The notes below the pieces were generated by a model. The model saw nothing but the letters and a program-made list of their open reading frames with translations, was not told the origin of the DNA and did not search any database. The translations under genes and the position numbers were made by a program. Positions 23,267 through 35,117 of a DNA stretch of 49,950 nucleotides are shown here, one piece after another (position 1 is the stretch's first letter; every line of letters starts with the position of its first letter). Source of the stretch: Helochares maculicollis (Eukaryota > Arthropoda > Insecta > Coleoptera > Hydrophilidae); the NCBI GenBank assembly GCA_033557835.1, contig JAWQRO010000187.1, positions 1-49,950 on the forward strand, read 5' to 3'.

Positions 23267-24230
23267 CTTCGCTAATTTAAGAGACGAAATAAAGAGATAA
23301 CACGGTTAGAACTTCATATAATATATGAGTTAGTTCAATTTCTTCTGACAATTCACATCTAACAAAAATTATTGATTCTATTTCGTTAGTTGAAACACTT
23401 TTCCACTCGGTTTTCAATTGTAAATCCCCAATATAATTATATTATGGAAAAATTCGGATTTCACTCATAAATTATTTTACAATAACTATAAGTTTTAGAC
23501 GAAATCATTTTTTTGTGTTTTAGTCGCTCCGTATAACAATTAATATCAGAGCAACTTGCCGCAGTGAAAAGGTTAATTAATTGTATGACAGATAGTCTTC
23601 CGGCGGTTAAAATTTTACTACTTAAGTTTACAGATACGGCTTCCTTTTTTAGTAGGAATACTCACTTTGCGAACTCTTACTGGATTCACTACTCGAAAAC
23701 CTAATATCCTGTTCTTGAGTAGCTCCCGTCAGCAAATTGCATCTTCTCATTTCAGCCGTAAGTGAGCGCTGGAATTGTCTATTCCAACAATATCCTCCCT
23801 TCCAGGCAGGAACCCAGATTCTTTGGACACTTTCCAGCCATCCTGCATGTAGAGTTTGAACAACCGTCGCCTTTAATCTGAATACCGCATACAATGATCG
23901 GGAAGATCAAAAGAGAACAGGCTTCAGATTCAGCAGTTCTCTTTACCATTCCAACGACTTCCGGTTACAAATTCGGTCTTGTGACGTAAGTTCCTCTTGC
24001 CTTCGCAAAAAGAAGTTACGGCACATTGCAAAGCCGGACAATCGCTTAAAGCGTAGAATTTAAAACGTGAATATCTGTTTGCCCCGTTTTGTAATAGGTT
24101 TAATCCTGCGATTCCTAGAAGCAGGATCGTGTTACCTAGTTACAGAGCTTGCATTATAAAATTTCATTTAAAATTATGTAATAATATTGCAACCTATTCT
24201 GAAATTTTCCAATCAGCATACATTATTGCT
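23267..24230. other. unassigned DNA
   Basis: A+T-rich up to 23630, then mixed composition to 24050. A short minus frame (23649-23894) has no motif. Nothing recognised. Confidence 0.4.
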
Positions 24231-24590
24231 TAAATGAAACATCAAACTATTTCGGAGAAGCGAATTATTTTCGACCGGTCGTTAGTTCCAGCGCCGCCGG
24301 TCCGGAGCAGGAATAGTTGTTGTCTCCGGGTACTCGGAGCCGCAGCATCAGATCTTTCAACTTCGCTAAATCTCCGTATCACACAGCCTCGTCACGTTCT
24401 ACCTTCTCTCCATTCGCCACTTGACCCTACGCTGCTCAGCTACTTCGTGCAGGATGAGTCGTCTCCTCTCTGCTCCCTTTCCCTCCTTGTTTCTCTTTTA
24501 TCCTCCCATTCGCAGCCGCAAAGCCTTTGTTCTTTGTTTGAGAGAAAGAAGCGGAGGCCCTACAGCCCAGACTTCTTAAGTGTAGGCTAG
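24231..24590. other. G+C-rich island with a 118-codon open frame
   Basis: The plus strand has an ATG frame at 24234-24590, rich in Ser, Leu, Pro and Arg. The composition matches pyrimidine-rich low-complexity DNA (CTCTCTGCTCCCTTTCCCTC-like) and not a known domain. I do not call it a gene. It could equally be an exon, a 5' untranslated exon or a repeat. Confidence 0.25.
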
Positions 24591-27050
24591 GGTTTTTGTG
24601 TGTGACTTTTTATTAAAGTCTGGTTTCAAGTATAAAATATTGAAGTGAAGAGTGGGACCAGTTACAAATTAAAAAGACCTTCTCCGAGAAGAAGCATTTT
24701 CTAAAACGATTTTTACGTAGCAGATTTCGAACAGCGTTCATACAACCATATCCTGCATCAACGAGCTCTGATATGATGTAATGCCTCCATGCCTTATTAA
24801 TAATAGGCGTGCAAGAGCATGATTAATTTCAGGTAGTATTGACGTGACTCGAGCGGCAATCGGTCGTGTTTGACGTTGCCGTTCAGTGAGATGTATGTTC
24901 GTGCTGGAACTATTGAAACGACAAAGTCTCGTGCGATTCGTCCTCACCCATCCGAGCCTACTAGATGTGACGATGGCTTTGTGCCTCTGTCGTTCCGTTC
25001 CGGTCGATAGCGATAACTGCTTGCCATTGCCGCTATTGTTTGCATCTTTCCTCTTCTACCTAATTGGCAATGCTTTGTTCCGAAGATGATTGGACATCGA
25101 GCCTTAGCGGTAGTAGGTCGTTCTGGAACCACCAGCAACGCGTTGCGCCGCGTCGTTTCGTGTTGGCTTCAAAGGGAAACGAACAAAGAACTTCGCTCTG
25201 AATTTTGCTTTTCTTTTTTTCCTCCACTAAAAGAGGCAATTGAGACCTGCAAGAACTAAGACCTCGGGAATTTAGTTTCATTTTCTTTTATTAAGATCTT
25301 TGCTCATATTTTGCGAATCATTCAAATATTCAGAAAATATATTCCATCTCATCTTTTTGCTCGGGCTGCAGAATGCACGAAAATATTTTAATTAATTACA
25401 AGTTCGGCTCTGTGTGCGACAGTAATAAAACCTCTGAATCTGTTCGAGATAAAGAAGTGATATCCCAGGATGTCCAAGTAATTGAGTGGAAGTGTGAATT
25501 GGATGCACACGTCGGATTGCGAGGCAGTTAGTCCTTGCGGCGAGAGAACAGAGCTTGAAGAGCTAAACCAAGGGGGTTGTAACCTTGCCACCTCACCACT
25601 CACTCTAATGATGACGCTGGTTGTCGGCGGCAGGGGGAGCCACCAATGCCAGTCAGCCACTTTCGACTTTTGGCTCCCCCGCTTTATCTCTTTCCCGCTC
25701 CATTCTCCCTTTCTTTGTTTCCTCTGTTTGCGGGCGCGATTTTTATCATTTAATTGTCGCGACACCATAATATCACATTAAAAATTCGGCTCACGCGTCG
25801 CGGAATACATTAATCCTTAAATCAATGCACCTGCGATAATAAATTTTTAATGCCCTCTACTCTGTCATGACTTATTTATGTATTCATTTATTTTAGTTTA
25901 GTGTGCTTGCGGCATGCTTTTCAGCCATACGAGGTAACCTGAGAGTAATATTTTCGACGCAGTTTTCGTCCGCCTCTTAATTAAGTTGTTTATACGGTTT
26001 GGTTGAGCTTTAAACCGTTTTAAATTACTTTTAAATTTAAACTTGCTATTAATTAAGGTATATTAATAAATCGAGGGGAGATAAAACGGCTTTTGCTATT
26101 TTTAAATTACACTGATGGAGGGTTAGAGTGCTAAACATTTTGCTAAATTCTATATCTAGCGCAACACATCTCCATAAATTTAATATCGAAGATGAATTTC
26201 CATCCTCATTGAAGTGGAATAAGAAAGTAAAGTCAGATCGTGCTATACCCAAACCTTGAAGGGAGTGTTTAACTAATTTTAGTTGCGTAAATACTCTTGA
26301 GTACGAATGGAAGTTTGGTCTACGGTCTTTCAGATTTCCCCTTGATTGGGGAAGGCAGCGCTCAGTTTACCCTTGCAGGAGCTATTTGATTATAAAGCAG
26401 TAGCTCCCTCACAAAAAATATTAAGGTGTGGTGTGAGTTCAAAGCCGAAGTACTCGCCGTAAGATTGCATGGATTTGCTACTCTTAAGAGTAGAAGTTTA
26501 CTCGCTCTATGTATTTGTGTGTGTCGTCTTCCAAACGCTCTAAAGCCTAGTCTGCTAAATCTACCAAACTTTGTCGAGTTAAAGTTAACGAAACGGCGAG
26601 CTCTTGTGTATGGCTGGAATTAACTGCTTGGGGTTCTCCTGCACACTTTCATGGACAGCGACAATGTTCTCGGCTGCGCTCCTTTGACGTACGGCTATTG
26701 GCTGATTGTTTACCGCCATGTACTGTAAAATGTGCGCAATAATAGTTTGATAATAATATTTCAGCATTTGGACGTGCTGCCTGCATCATAGCAAAAGCAA
26801 CTGAACAAAGTATATACAAGGAACACTTTTAATTATACAATAATTATATGTTTTTTTTCACCATTTTCATGCCCATTTTTTAGTCTATTTGGGAAGTTAT
26901 TTTTATTGCTATCTAATAACAAGTCGTCCCGGACCCCGAAATATTTAAAAATTATAGTAAAAATGTGAGTGAGGGATGTGGAGAGGTGGTTATTAATAAA
27001 TAATAATAAGATAAAAATTGTTCAACTTATTTGCTAGCTATGTTTTACTA
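24591..27050. other. mixed-composition DNA with a G+C-rich island near 25.5-25.8 kb
   Basis: The islands at about 24730-25260 and 25480-25780 have overlapping short frames on both strands (for example 25388-25768 minus and 25482-25781 plus) with no recognised domain. The rest is A+T-rich. No splice-site-bounded exon could be argued for. Confidence 0.35.
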
Positions 27051-27054
27051 AAGA

Positions 27055-27104
27055 AACGTTCATTTAATGAGATTTATTTATATAAAATTGATTTAATGAA
27101 CGTT
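27055..27104. repeat. imperfect inverted repeat (hairpin)
   Basis: AACGTTCATT at 27055-27064 is the exact reverse complement of AATGAACGTT at 27095-27104. Pairing continues inward with few mismatches, leaving an A+T-rich loop. It could be a small foldback sequence or chance in A+T-rich DNA. Confidence 0.6.
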
Positions 27105-30100
27105 AAATAGTATAGACCGTTTTTATATTTAATAAATATATATATAAAAACCAATATTAATATTAGATTTTAAAAGATATATATATGAATATTGATAATA
27201 TATACTTCTTATACACCTTTTCATGTAGATCCTTATGTTTACATGGGTCTTCGTTGTGCGTATAATTACATATAGTATTATTATTTCATACTAGTGGTAC
27301 TATAAACAACATAACGTAATAAAATATCATCACGATAACTTTTTGAGGATATTTATATGTCCTTGGGGTATTTAAATGTAATATTTATCTATTTAAGAAA
27401 GAACTGCTATTGCATTGAAAATATGTTGGATGTAATTTTTGGTGGAAAAAAGATTATTTTTATTGTAGTTGATGCGTAAATTCATAAAATCAACAGTAGC
27501 TAAACATAGGGGTATCACCAGTTACCCATAGTCCATTCATTAGCCAGTTTTAGTATTCAAGTTGTGCTTCTCGTTTGACGATTTTCAAATTACTTAAATT
27601 GTTTCTAAGACACTTTAGCACTTCAATTGTTCTTCGGCACATTCTTAGGTTACAATAAACATAAAAACAAATTATAAATTAAGTACTACTATTTTGAGAT
27701 GAGCAATTGCATCATAAGTTTCAGTTTTGACTCGACATAACTAATTTTAATTTTGCTATTTTTTTAAAACTTATACAAGGTTTGTTTTTACTAGAGAATT
27801 CCTTAATGATGAAAATAATTCTAGCAGCACCTTTCCAGCAATTTTACCTACTTAATTTATTAAGAACTAAAAGCCGAAATAATCCAGGCCGCAATAGGCA
27901 CAAGCCTTATTTAATTTATCGTGACCCTTATATAGGATTTACGCTTTAATTCTGGTGCCATAAACCTGTAAGTACAGAATGAAGACCTGCTAGGCGACCG
28001 CGTATTTCAGCAAACTGGGCGAGCTAGGAGAACAAACTATGGGCCAACATGGTATGACATAGCACAGCGTGCGCTCCGGTACATCACAGCGAGGATCAAC
28101 GGAAAACAGCCGCGTTTCCGGGTTTACCGTAGCGATTCATCTGCCCGTCTGTCAAGCAGTATACGCGATGCTATGGCGACGTTGAAGGGATGAGAGGATT
28201 CTTGATATGAGCGAGACGATTTCCCAAATCCATTTTCATTATTAACGAATAGCCAGACAAATTTTCTTTATTAGAAATTTCTGCTCGAAAGAGAATACTA
28301 TTGAAATCAGACAGAAATTCAGAAATTCTTTTCAAAATAGTAGAATTTTGTTGTATTCTTCTATTGTGTCACTTTCGTTTCACCTTCTCAAAGGGCTGCG
28401 ACTTATGTATAATTTATATATTGTATTGCTCATCTGAGACCAAGTTTCAATGCTAGATATTATCGAAAAGCTTAACAACAGCGAAATGTTAATCAAGTAC
28501 GTTCCCTAATTGTAAGTGAAGGAGGCTAGAGGTTGTGATATAAAAAACATCTAGTGAAATTAACTTAAATATCCCACTTGGCTTCTCTTGAGTTCGAGCT
28601 GCGAGCATCGAAATACTCATATTGGTTGTACCAAATACAAGGGCGTTAGAGTAGCGCACAAATTGATGGCGTATATGCATCCCTTTGGCTAGTCTAATTG
28701 GTGCCGTAATCACATATCTCATGCCTCTCTGGGCGTTCAGCACCCATTACAGGCTGCCCGCATTCATGCAACGAACTGAGTCATAGTGACTCATGACTGA
28801 CCTCTATTTCTCCCCTAATATTATCACTAATTATTATGAATACAGTAGTTATACAGACAAGCATCAACGTCCAATTTGCAAAAAAAATGCAATTCGCTAC
28901 TAAATTCAGTTAGAAACGAAACATCTTCGGTATTAGATATAGATTCACGGGAACTTAGTAAAAATGCTGAAATTCCCTCGCTGTGTTCTGTGCTCACAAA
29001 CCAGGAAATGTGGAACACCTGTCTGTTAATTACATGACTAGGCTCTACCCAGAGATTAAATTTGCAAATCAGTCTCTTTGAAGGAAAGCGGTTGTCCTGG
29101 CTACGATTCCAGCCCCCTGTGTAAAACAGGCCACATTATTTACAAACAGCCTAATAGTTTAACCTGTTGGTATTTCCATTTCGGTTTAAACAAACCTCCT
29201 TCCCTTTCGCAAACTCCTATCCTGCTGGCGCTGATGGAAAGCCCGTAAGCGGAAAGTGGATCTCTCCCATCCTGCATTAATAATACAAGCGTCGCTCCCA
29301 ATTGTCTAACGAGTTAAGACTTGCTCTGCGTGCCAACTACTGCAGCAGTTTTGTGTGCTCTGTTTACCCTTGAGCATACATGAGCTAGGGTGTAGATGAG
29401 AGCAGAGTTGAATCCGGCAAACTTTGAGATATGTCTGAGAAATTCCTATTAAGGTAGGGAATGTAGTCTTAAAACAAAGTTTAGGTGAACATAAGTGAAA
29501 TAAATAATTGTTCGCATAATACGAAAGGAAAACAAAGATAACAGGAGATAGATCAACGTGAGTTTCCCTCTGCCATACTAATGCTCAAAACCTATATACA
29601 CCACTTCTAAAAGAGTGTTTGGGTTTGTAAGCATCTAGTTCGAACTCCTCTCCGCATACTCTGCTTCATGTAAAACTAATTGGAAACGAATTCTTTTGTA
29701 CCGTATCTGCTGGTTTTACCTTATTGAAATTGATAATGTTCGGGGCGCGCTTTGTTTGAATACACATAAATTTACTTGATTTAATTAGGAGAAAGTCGGG
29801 GCAAACCCCTTGACTGACATTGTCATAAACTATCAAAGTCGATATCTTGAGGTTTTGTATACAACTGGACTTCTTAGCAAACTGGTTGAGCTATGAGGCA
29901 GAGGGAGCGTCAAAGGGGCGGGGAGCTACTAATATTCCTGGCATTCTGCCATGGCCTATCTGTCAGCTGTGTTAGGGGAGCAGCATCGCACGACCTTTGG
30001 TTTAACGGTTGAGCTAAATCTAAGTTCATAGAATTCATAATACAATAGTTAAACTGGATGTAAAAAGCATCAAAACGGCATCTCGAGCAAGGAAATTTTA

Positions 30101-31089
30101 AGATTTTGAGTGTGTATGTTGTTAATAATTAAAACTCTCTGAAATATCTAGTACAGAATGTTTGTTCGATTGTACAGGAGGAAGCGAAAGTCAAAGAATT
30201 TTTTCTCGATACGCTGTTGAAACTAGACTAACATTTCTTGATTTGCCTCATCTTTTCCATCCTGCAACTATATAGAAAAATTCATTCGCTAGTTCAGATT
30301 GTTGAGCCAGCCATTTTATTAGAAGGTAGTAAGATAAGTTAAGTTTGTTTTCTGTATTCTCTAACATAAATGGAAATAAAACAGAAAAGCAAGAAATTTG
30401 CAAGTAATGACTTATCCCAAACTTAGATTTTAATGTAATAGTAGCCTTATAAAAATAAAAACTGGTCGTTAATTTGACAGCTTAAGCATAACAATTTTAA
30501 TATCTTCGATCCTACTATCTTGACTATTCACCATTAGGGAGTTTTATATCAATATACTATTTATCAACAATATTTTGTAAGATATTTTAATTAACTGTAC
30601 AACTGCAAATAAGGAAATTGATATCCAGGTAAATATATATAATTTCTTAATATTTGCTTCTCTTAAAGTTTAATAAAAGCATGGCAATAGAAACACATTA
30701 ATAAAAATTACGTTTGCATACATACTCAAAAATAGAGTATCCTGCAGATAATTTGCAGAGTTAACCACTCACAAGTCACAGTATTCCGTATTTTGATGAG
30801 CATTCACTTACTATACGTCAAAGTTTCGTTTTACATGAATATACGCGAAACCGTGATTTTAGATAAAAGGAATACAGACTGAAAGTATGTAATCATATTA
30901 GAATTGCTACGTAAACGTACTGATATATAAACTGATTTTAAAAACTGCATTTAAAAATTCGCAGCAAGTGCACGTTGTAACTAATACTTTCGATTTAATA
31001 TTCTAACGCCTCGCTAAGTAATAAAATTTCGACAATTCTTCCAAAATTAAGTTGCAAATGTCGTTACTTTTTCATACTAAAAAGCAATC
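27105..31089. other. unassigned DNA, no gene recognised
   Basis: Mostly A+T-rich, with G+C-richer patches near 28010-28200, 29070-29370 and 29880-30000. An 84-codon minus frame (28489-28743) and a 63-codon minus frame (28827-29018) lack recognised motifs. The phrase AGCAAACTGG followed by GAGCTA occurs near both 28010 and 29878, which may mark two remnants of one unknown repeat. Confidence 0.4.
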
Positions 31090-31560
31090 TCTCATCCATG
31101 TTCATCAGCGTGTCTAAGAAGACAGGAGAAACGCCGAAGATCCGTAGGTCTAGGGAGAAAACCCTCGTCTTGGCCGGAGGGCCCCAGAAACATCCGACTG
31201 TGTAGGAAGCTTAAGTAATTTATCAGGTTAGCCCCGGTTCGCTCACCTAACTGACGGAAGAACCCTCAGAAGGGGGTTGAAATGAGATGGAGGCAACAAA
31301 TCCAACGGAAAACACACCTGTGCTCGGGGATATCCCCGAAAGGGCGCGCCACTGTTGGGAAATAGCGGTGGCGGTTGTTCGACCTGCTTCTCCCTACCCA
31401 GATGGGGGTGAGTGAGGTTTCTAGCTACGACCGACCCAGAGTCAACGCCTCGGCGTTGACAAATGCCCGCCTGCGAGATTTATAGATGTGTAGCAGGTTG
31501 TGGCCGTTCTAATTTCTTTGTTTGTACAGCGGTTTGTGGACGGGGCGACGGCGCTTCAGC
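31090..31560. other. G+C-rich, palindrome-bearing island
   Basis: This block contrasts sharply with A+T-rich DNA on its left. It holds the 16-bp perfect palindrome TCGGGGATATCCCCGA (31324-31339) and the 20-bp inverted repeat GTCAACGCCTCGGCGTTGAC (31441-31460; 9-bp arms, 2-base centre). Two short frames begin with ATG, at 31099 (35 codons) and 31287 (42 codons, starting MEATNP). Neither is recognised. The 5' end of a non-LTR element, an exon or a regulatory segment are all possible. Confidence 0.45.
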
Positions 31561-32868
31561 TTCAACCCTTATATCGCGGTAAATTATTCGTTGCGAGAGA
31601 AGGAAAATTCAAGGAAATTATAATTAAAATATTTCGAAGGGGTTCACATTTAAGCAGCCTATTAAAAGCAACAGAAAACTCCAACAACTGCCTAAATCTT
31701 ATATAATACAATTCTACCCTGCAAGGAAGCAGAAAACCAATGTTTTATGCGAAGGTCCCAGATTGTGGAATCGGACGACCTAATCTAGTCAAATTGTATT
31801 CACATGGGGATCCGAGTACGGTCCCGGTCGGGTACAGAGAATTTCCCTCTATGTGTGCCGAACGTTTCTCCGGAGATTGGGTCTCGAACGCAGAAGCGGA
31901 GGGTTAGGAAGGATACTCCGGTACCCGGACTCGACATTGAGCCTCTTCGATGACATTCCATCTCCTTCCAACTAAATCCTCGCTATCTCTCTATCTATCT
32001 CGCCGAGCTGTAGATGTACGTTCGTAAGCTGGGAGATGCAAATTTGAAATTGATGATGCTCCCGGTGCATTTTCCTCCTTTGTTGGCCGGAAATCGTGTG
32101 TGTTCTCTTCCTTCATCTCAGTACTCATTGTTCCTGTTACATATTTGGTGCAGTGAATGCACTTGTACATCCCGTTTCGTAAATCTCTATTGAATAAAAA
32201 AAGTCGCATTTGCATAGACATTTGTCTTCGTTGACTGGTTTATGCCCGTTAGACTTCCGATACTTACTGTGTAAAAGGCGTCTCATCATTTATAATTATG
32301 ACTAAATCTACGGTGGCGGCAAATTGTTAATTTGGGAAGCCCACTGCTTCAAATGGGGCTAAGTAATGTTATGTATTTTACCATATTTGTATTCAAAATA
32401 AACATTAATATATGAACAAATGAACAAACGTCCAAATAAATCAATGAGATAAACCAACATTACATATTAAAATAATAATTTATATATTTTCTCTTACTGA
32501 ACTGTGGTCTGTATTCGTTCAAGCGTACATTTGATCTGCGTTAAGCAAAATTAAGTTAAGTAAGTTTAACCGAACAGCAAATCATTATGACTTGAGTGGT
32601 GATTATGATTCACTGCCAGTATACATTTAGTATCGAATTAAATGCGTTCTATGATCGTGTGTATGAGGGATATATTTTATGTTTTGCATGCCTGGGCAGA
32701 CAGACCGCTACTGATAAAGTGACAATAATAAAAAAATCTCATCTTGTTCACTTAAATCTAAAGTTTACTTATAACTATTTAGTTACAGAGATATATTAAA
32801 GTTTACAAGTTGTTTCTAACCTGGAATTAAATAGTGAATATTTTCACGCAATACAAGTTTTGATGTAC
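31561..32868. other. unassigned DNA
   Basis: About 31740-32010 is G+C-rich and without a motif; the remainder is A+T-rich. Short frames (31500-31706 plus, 31991-32221 minus, 32596-32799 plus) are not recognised. Confidence 0.4.
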
Positions 32869-33290
32869 TGGCAATTTTTTTTGGCAATGAAGCACCACTT
32901 GAATGTTCTAAGATGAAGAAAATCCGACAAATTGGGAACTGTATCTAAGAAGATAATCACGATATTTGTCTCAACAGCAAGTCATGCAGCAACAATTCCT
33001 TAACAAGATCCAAAATTAGTTAATGCAAAAGACGAGTGCGATTCAAAAAGTCAACTCAACATGACTAATCGACCAAGACAATACAAGTTCGCATGCAGCT
33101 CAACAGGCAATTGCATTTTTAGAGCGACAAAACCTTTACTTGTGAAACCATCCTCCATATAGTCCCGGACTGAGTCCCAATGACTTTCTTACTATTCTAA
33201 AAATTAAAATTTCGTATTCATAATTCAGCCGCCAGAAGCAATCGACTTTCTAAAGAATGCAATTTTGACTGTACCGACAACTAACTAATC
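32869..33290 (+). pseudogene. mariner transposase pseudogene, catalytic part
   Basis: In shifting plus-strand frames the order is a trace of WQFF.., GTVSKKIITIF and ASHAATIP. Then QDNTSSHAAQQAIAFLERQN follows, one stop, HPPYSPGLSPNDF and PPEAIDFLKNAILTVPTTN. The second and third catalytic aspartates (QDN and PND) are both present and exactly 35 positions apart, as in D,D34D mariners. A TGA or other stop breaks the frame in several places. The motifs SSH..Q, LSPNDF and PEEAVDAFKNAV-like match a mariner lineage seen widely in insects and other invertebrates that is separate from the mauritiana-type copies. The amino half and both ends are missing or unreadable. Confidence 0.75.
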
Positions 33291-33470
33291 TAAACATCCA
33301 AGCTATGTCTCTATTCCTCACTAAATTTAATTAGGTTTCTACCACACTACTTCACCTTACCTTTCGTTCAATCGCTCCTCTCTCATCCAAAGTCCCCACG
33401 GGATGATTTACATAATTATCACATTTGATTTAGGCCTTTTAGAATTTGACAAAAAATAACTTAGGAGGCA

Positions 33471-34817
33471 AAACCTATATAAAATTAATTTAAAAGAAAA
33501 TGCATTTAAAACTCGAAAAATTTTACAAAATGTAATAAACGCCTTAATATTCTCAGATATTTAGTAAGAATAAAATGGGGAGCCGATCATCGTGTAGGAC
33601 TAAGTATATATCACTCCTTGGTAAGATCCGTGATGGATTATGGGTCATCCTTGTATGCTTCCACTACATCTCCAATCAGACATAAACAGGTCATCGTTCA
33701 AAACCAAGGGCTGAGACTATGTCTCGGAACGATGAGATCCACCCCAATACCTGCTTTGTATGTCGAAGCAAGAGAACCACCTATTGAGATTCGAAGACAG
33801 TATCTGTGTACGAAGTTTATCCTTAAATTAATGGCTTTGAACAATAAAACTCTATTGTTACTAATCCATAAACTCTCTGTGGCTGAAGCCACTTCATTCT
33901 TTTGGTTATGCAAAGACTCCCCTATCATCTGTGAATCATTCAGAACTCTTCAGAGCCTAGATGTTGATATATTAAAATATCAATTTCCGCGTGTTCTCTT
34001 TCCTGAGGATTATCTTATTCCTTTTAACATTAAGTTCCCGTCCTACACTGGTTTTCCACCTCATGACCGACAACTACATAAAGACATTTTGGCGAAGATT
34101 CCTGTCACAAATCGACTTTATTTTACGGACGGTTCTAAGAACGTGAACAGCTGTAGATGCGCTTTTATTGAAATCAGGAATAACACCAAGAGGTCTTTCA
34201 AATTGAATGATAATACTTCTATATTTACGGACTCATCAAGTTTGCTTCACGCAATTAAATCTAAAGAAAAAGTTAAAAGGATGCATCCAGTGATTTTAAG
34301 CATTATCCAGATCGCTATAAAATTGATAAAGCGTGGTCAATGCGTTGAGTTTTTTGGGATGAGAGCGCGCTCTGAAATTATGCAGAACGAGAATGTAGAT
34401 GCATTGGTCAAATTAGCAACTAACAATAAGGAGATACATAAAAATTTTCTAACCGGCTGTGAAGTGATATCTCTTATTAAGAAAGACATAGTGATTAATC
34501 AATGGCAGTCACAATGGGAACACTATATAGAGAATAGTGATACTCAATATGGTCGAATTCATCCCAAAATTCTTACAACCCCTTGGTATGAGGGATGTGG
34601 CATATCTAGAAGATACTACACCACGATAGCCAGGATGAAATTCGGGCATGGCATCTTCCCAGCTCATCTTTACAAACTGAAAATGATTAACTCTCCAGTA
34701 AGCACATGCGGACATTACAGAGCAGACCTGAACCATCTAATCTTACAGTGCCCTAACAGCACAACCGCCATTGACGGTTTCTTAGAGACAATCCAAAACA
34801 TAGACAGAACGTTTTAG
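33471..34817 (+). pseudogene. I-type LINE ORF2, thumb and RNase H part, in-frame deletion
   Basis: A frame of 399 codons is open from 33618 (a TTG, not a real start) to a TAG. Homology extends upstream in the same frame to about 33540 (NILRYL.RIKWGADHRVGLS), and across a frameshift to about 33471 (LKENAFKTRKIL). After the thumb region (SVMDYGSSLYAS, NQGLRLCLGTMR, ALYVEAREPPIEIRR), RNase H begins with FTDGSK (Asp171). The frame then jumps from SIFT to DSSSLL (Asp205), missing about 25 residues that normally carry the catalytic Glu. Asp261 (NENVDALVK) is present, but the Trp and His of the usual W..GH-type box are changed (FFGMRARSE). A late C..C-less CG...DLNHLILQC motif (364-378) resembles the terminal zinc-knuckle-like motif of I-type elements. 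The endonuclease and most of the reverse transcriptase are missing. Confidence 0.8.
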
Positions 34818-35117
34818 CTGCCAACTTCAGTAATTAAACATACTACGAACCAACAAATTTAAAATTATTTGAAGCCCTTTACGAACACACTATAAACATT
34901 AATTTAATGATATGACTCCACCTATTCTACCTACTGTTCCAAGAATCGATTTGTATAACTATTGTAGGGCTATATGGGCTATGATCCTGAAGAAGCCTGA
35001 GAAAAAAAAACTCGAAGAATTGGATATTAAGAAAAATCCAGAGTCTGAAGTAACAAACTGTTATTATTATAGAATGGGACTGATGGGACATAATTCTACC
35101 TGGGCCGGGGACTGATT
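33471..35117 (+). mobile_element. 5'-truncated I-type non-LTR retrotransposon with 3' tail
   Basis: The element is recognised from the end of its ORF2 protein (33471-34817). The following 300 bases may be its 3' untranslated region: they include a 67-codon frame (34912-35115) rich in Lys and Glu, with no known domain. No poly(A) or clear simple-repeat tail was found, so the 3' boundary is a guess. 5' truncation is the rule for this class because reverse transcription often stops early. Confidence 0.6.

Noticed and set aside
24234..24590. 118-codon plus-strand frame starting with ATG
   Set aside because: Its composition follows a pyrimidine-rich low-complexity stretch and no domain is visible. 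Kept only as a description of the island.
29635..29660. tRNA B-box-like sequence AGTTCGAACTCC
   Set aside because: No acceptor or anticodon stem pairing was found around it.
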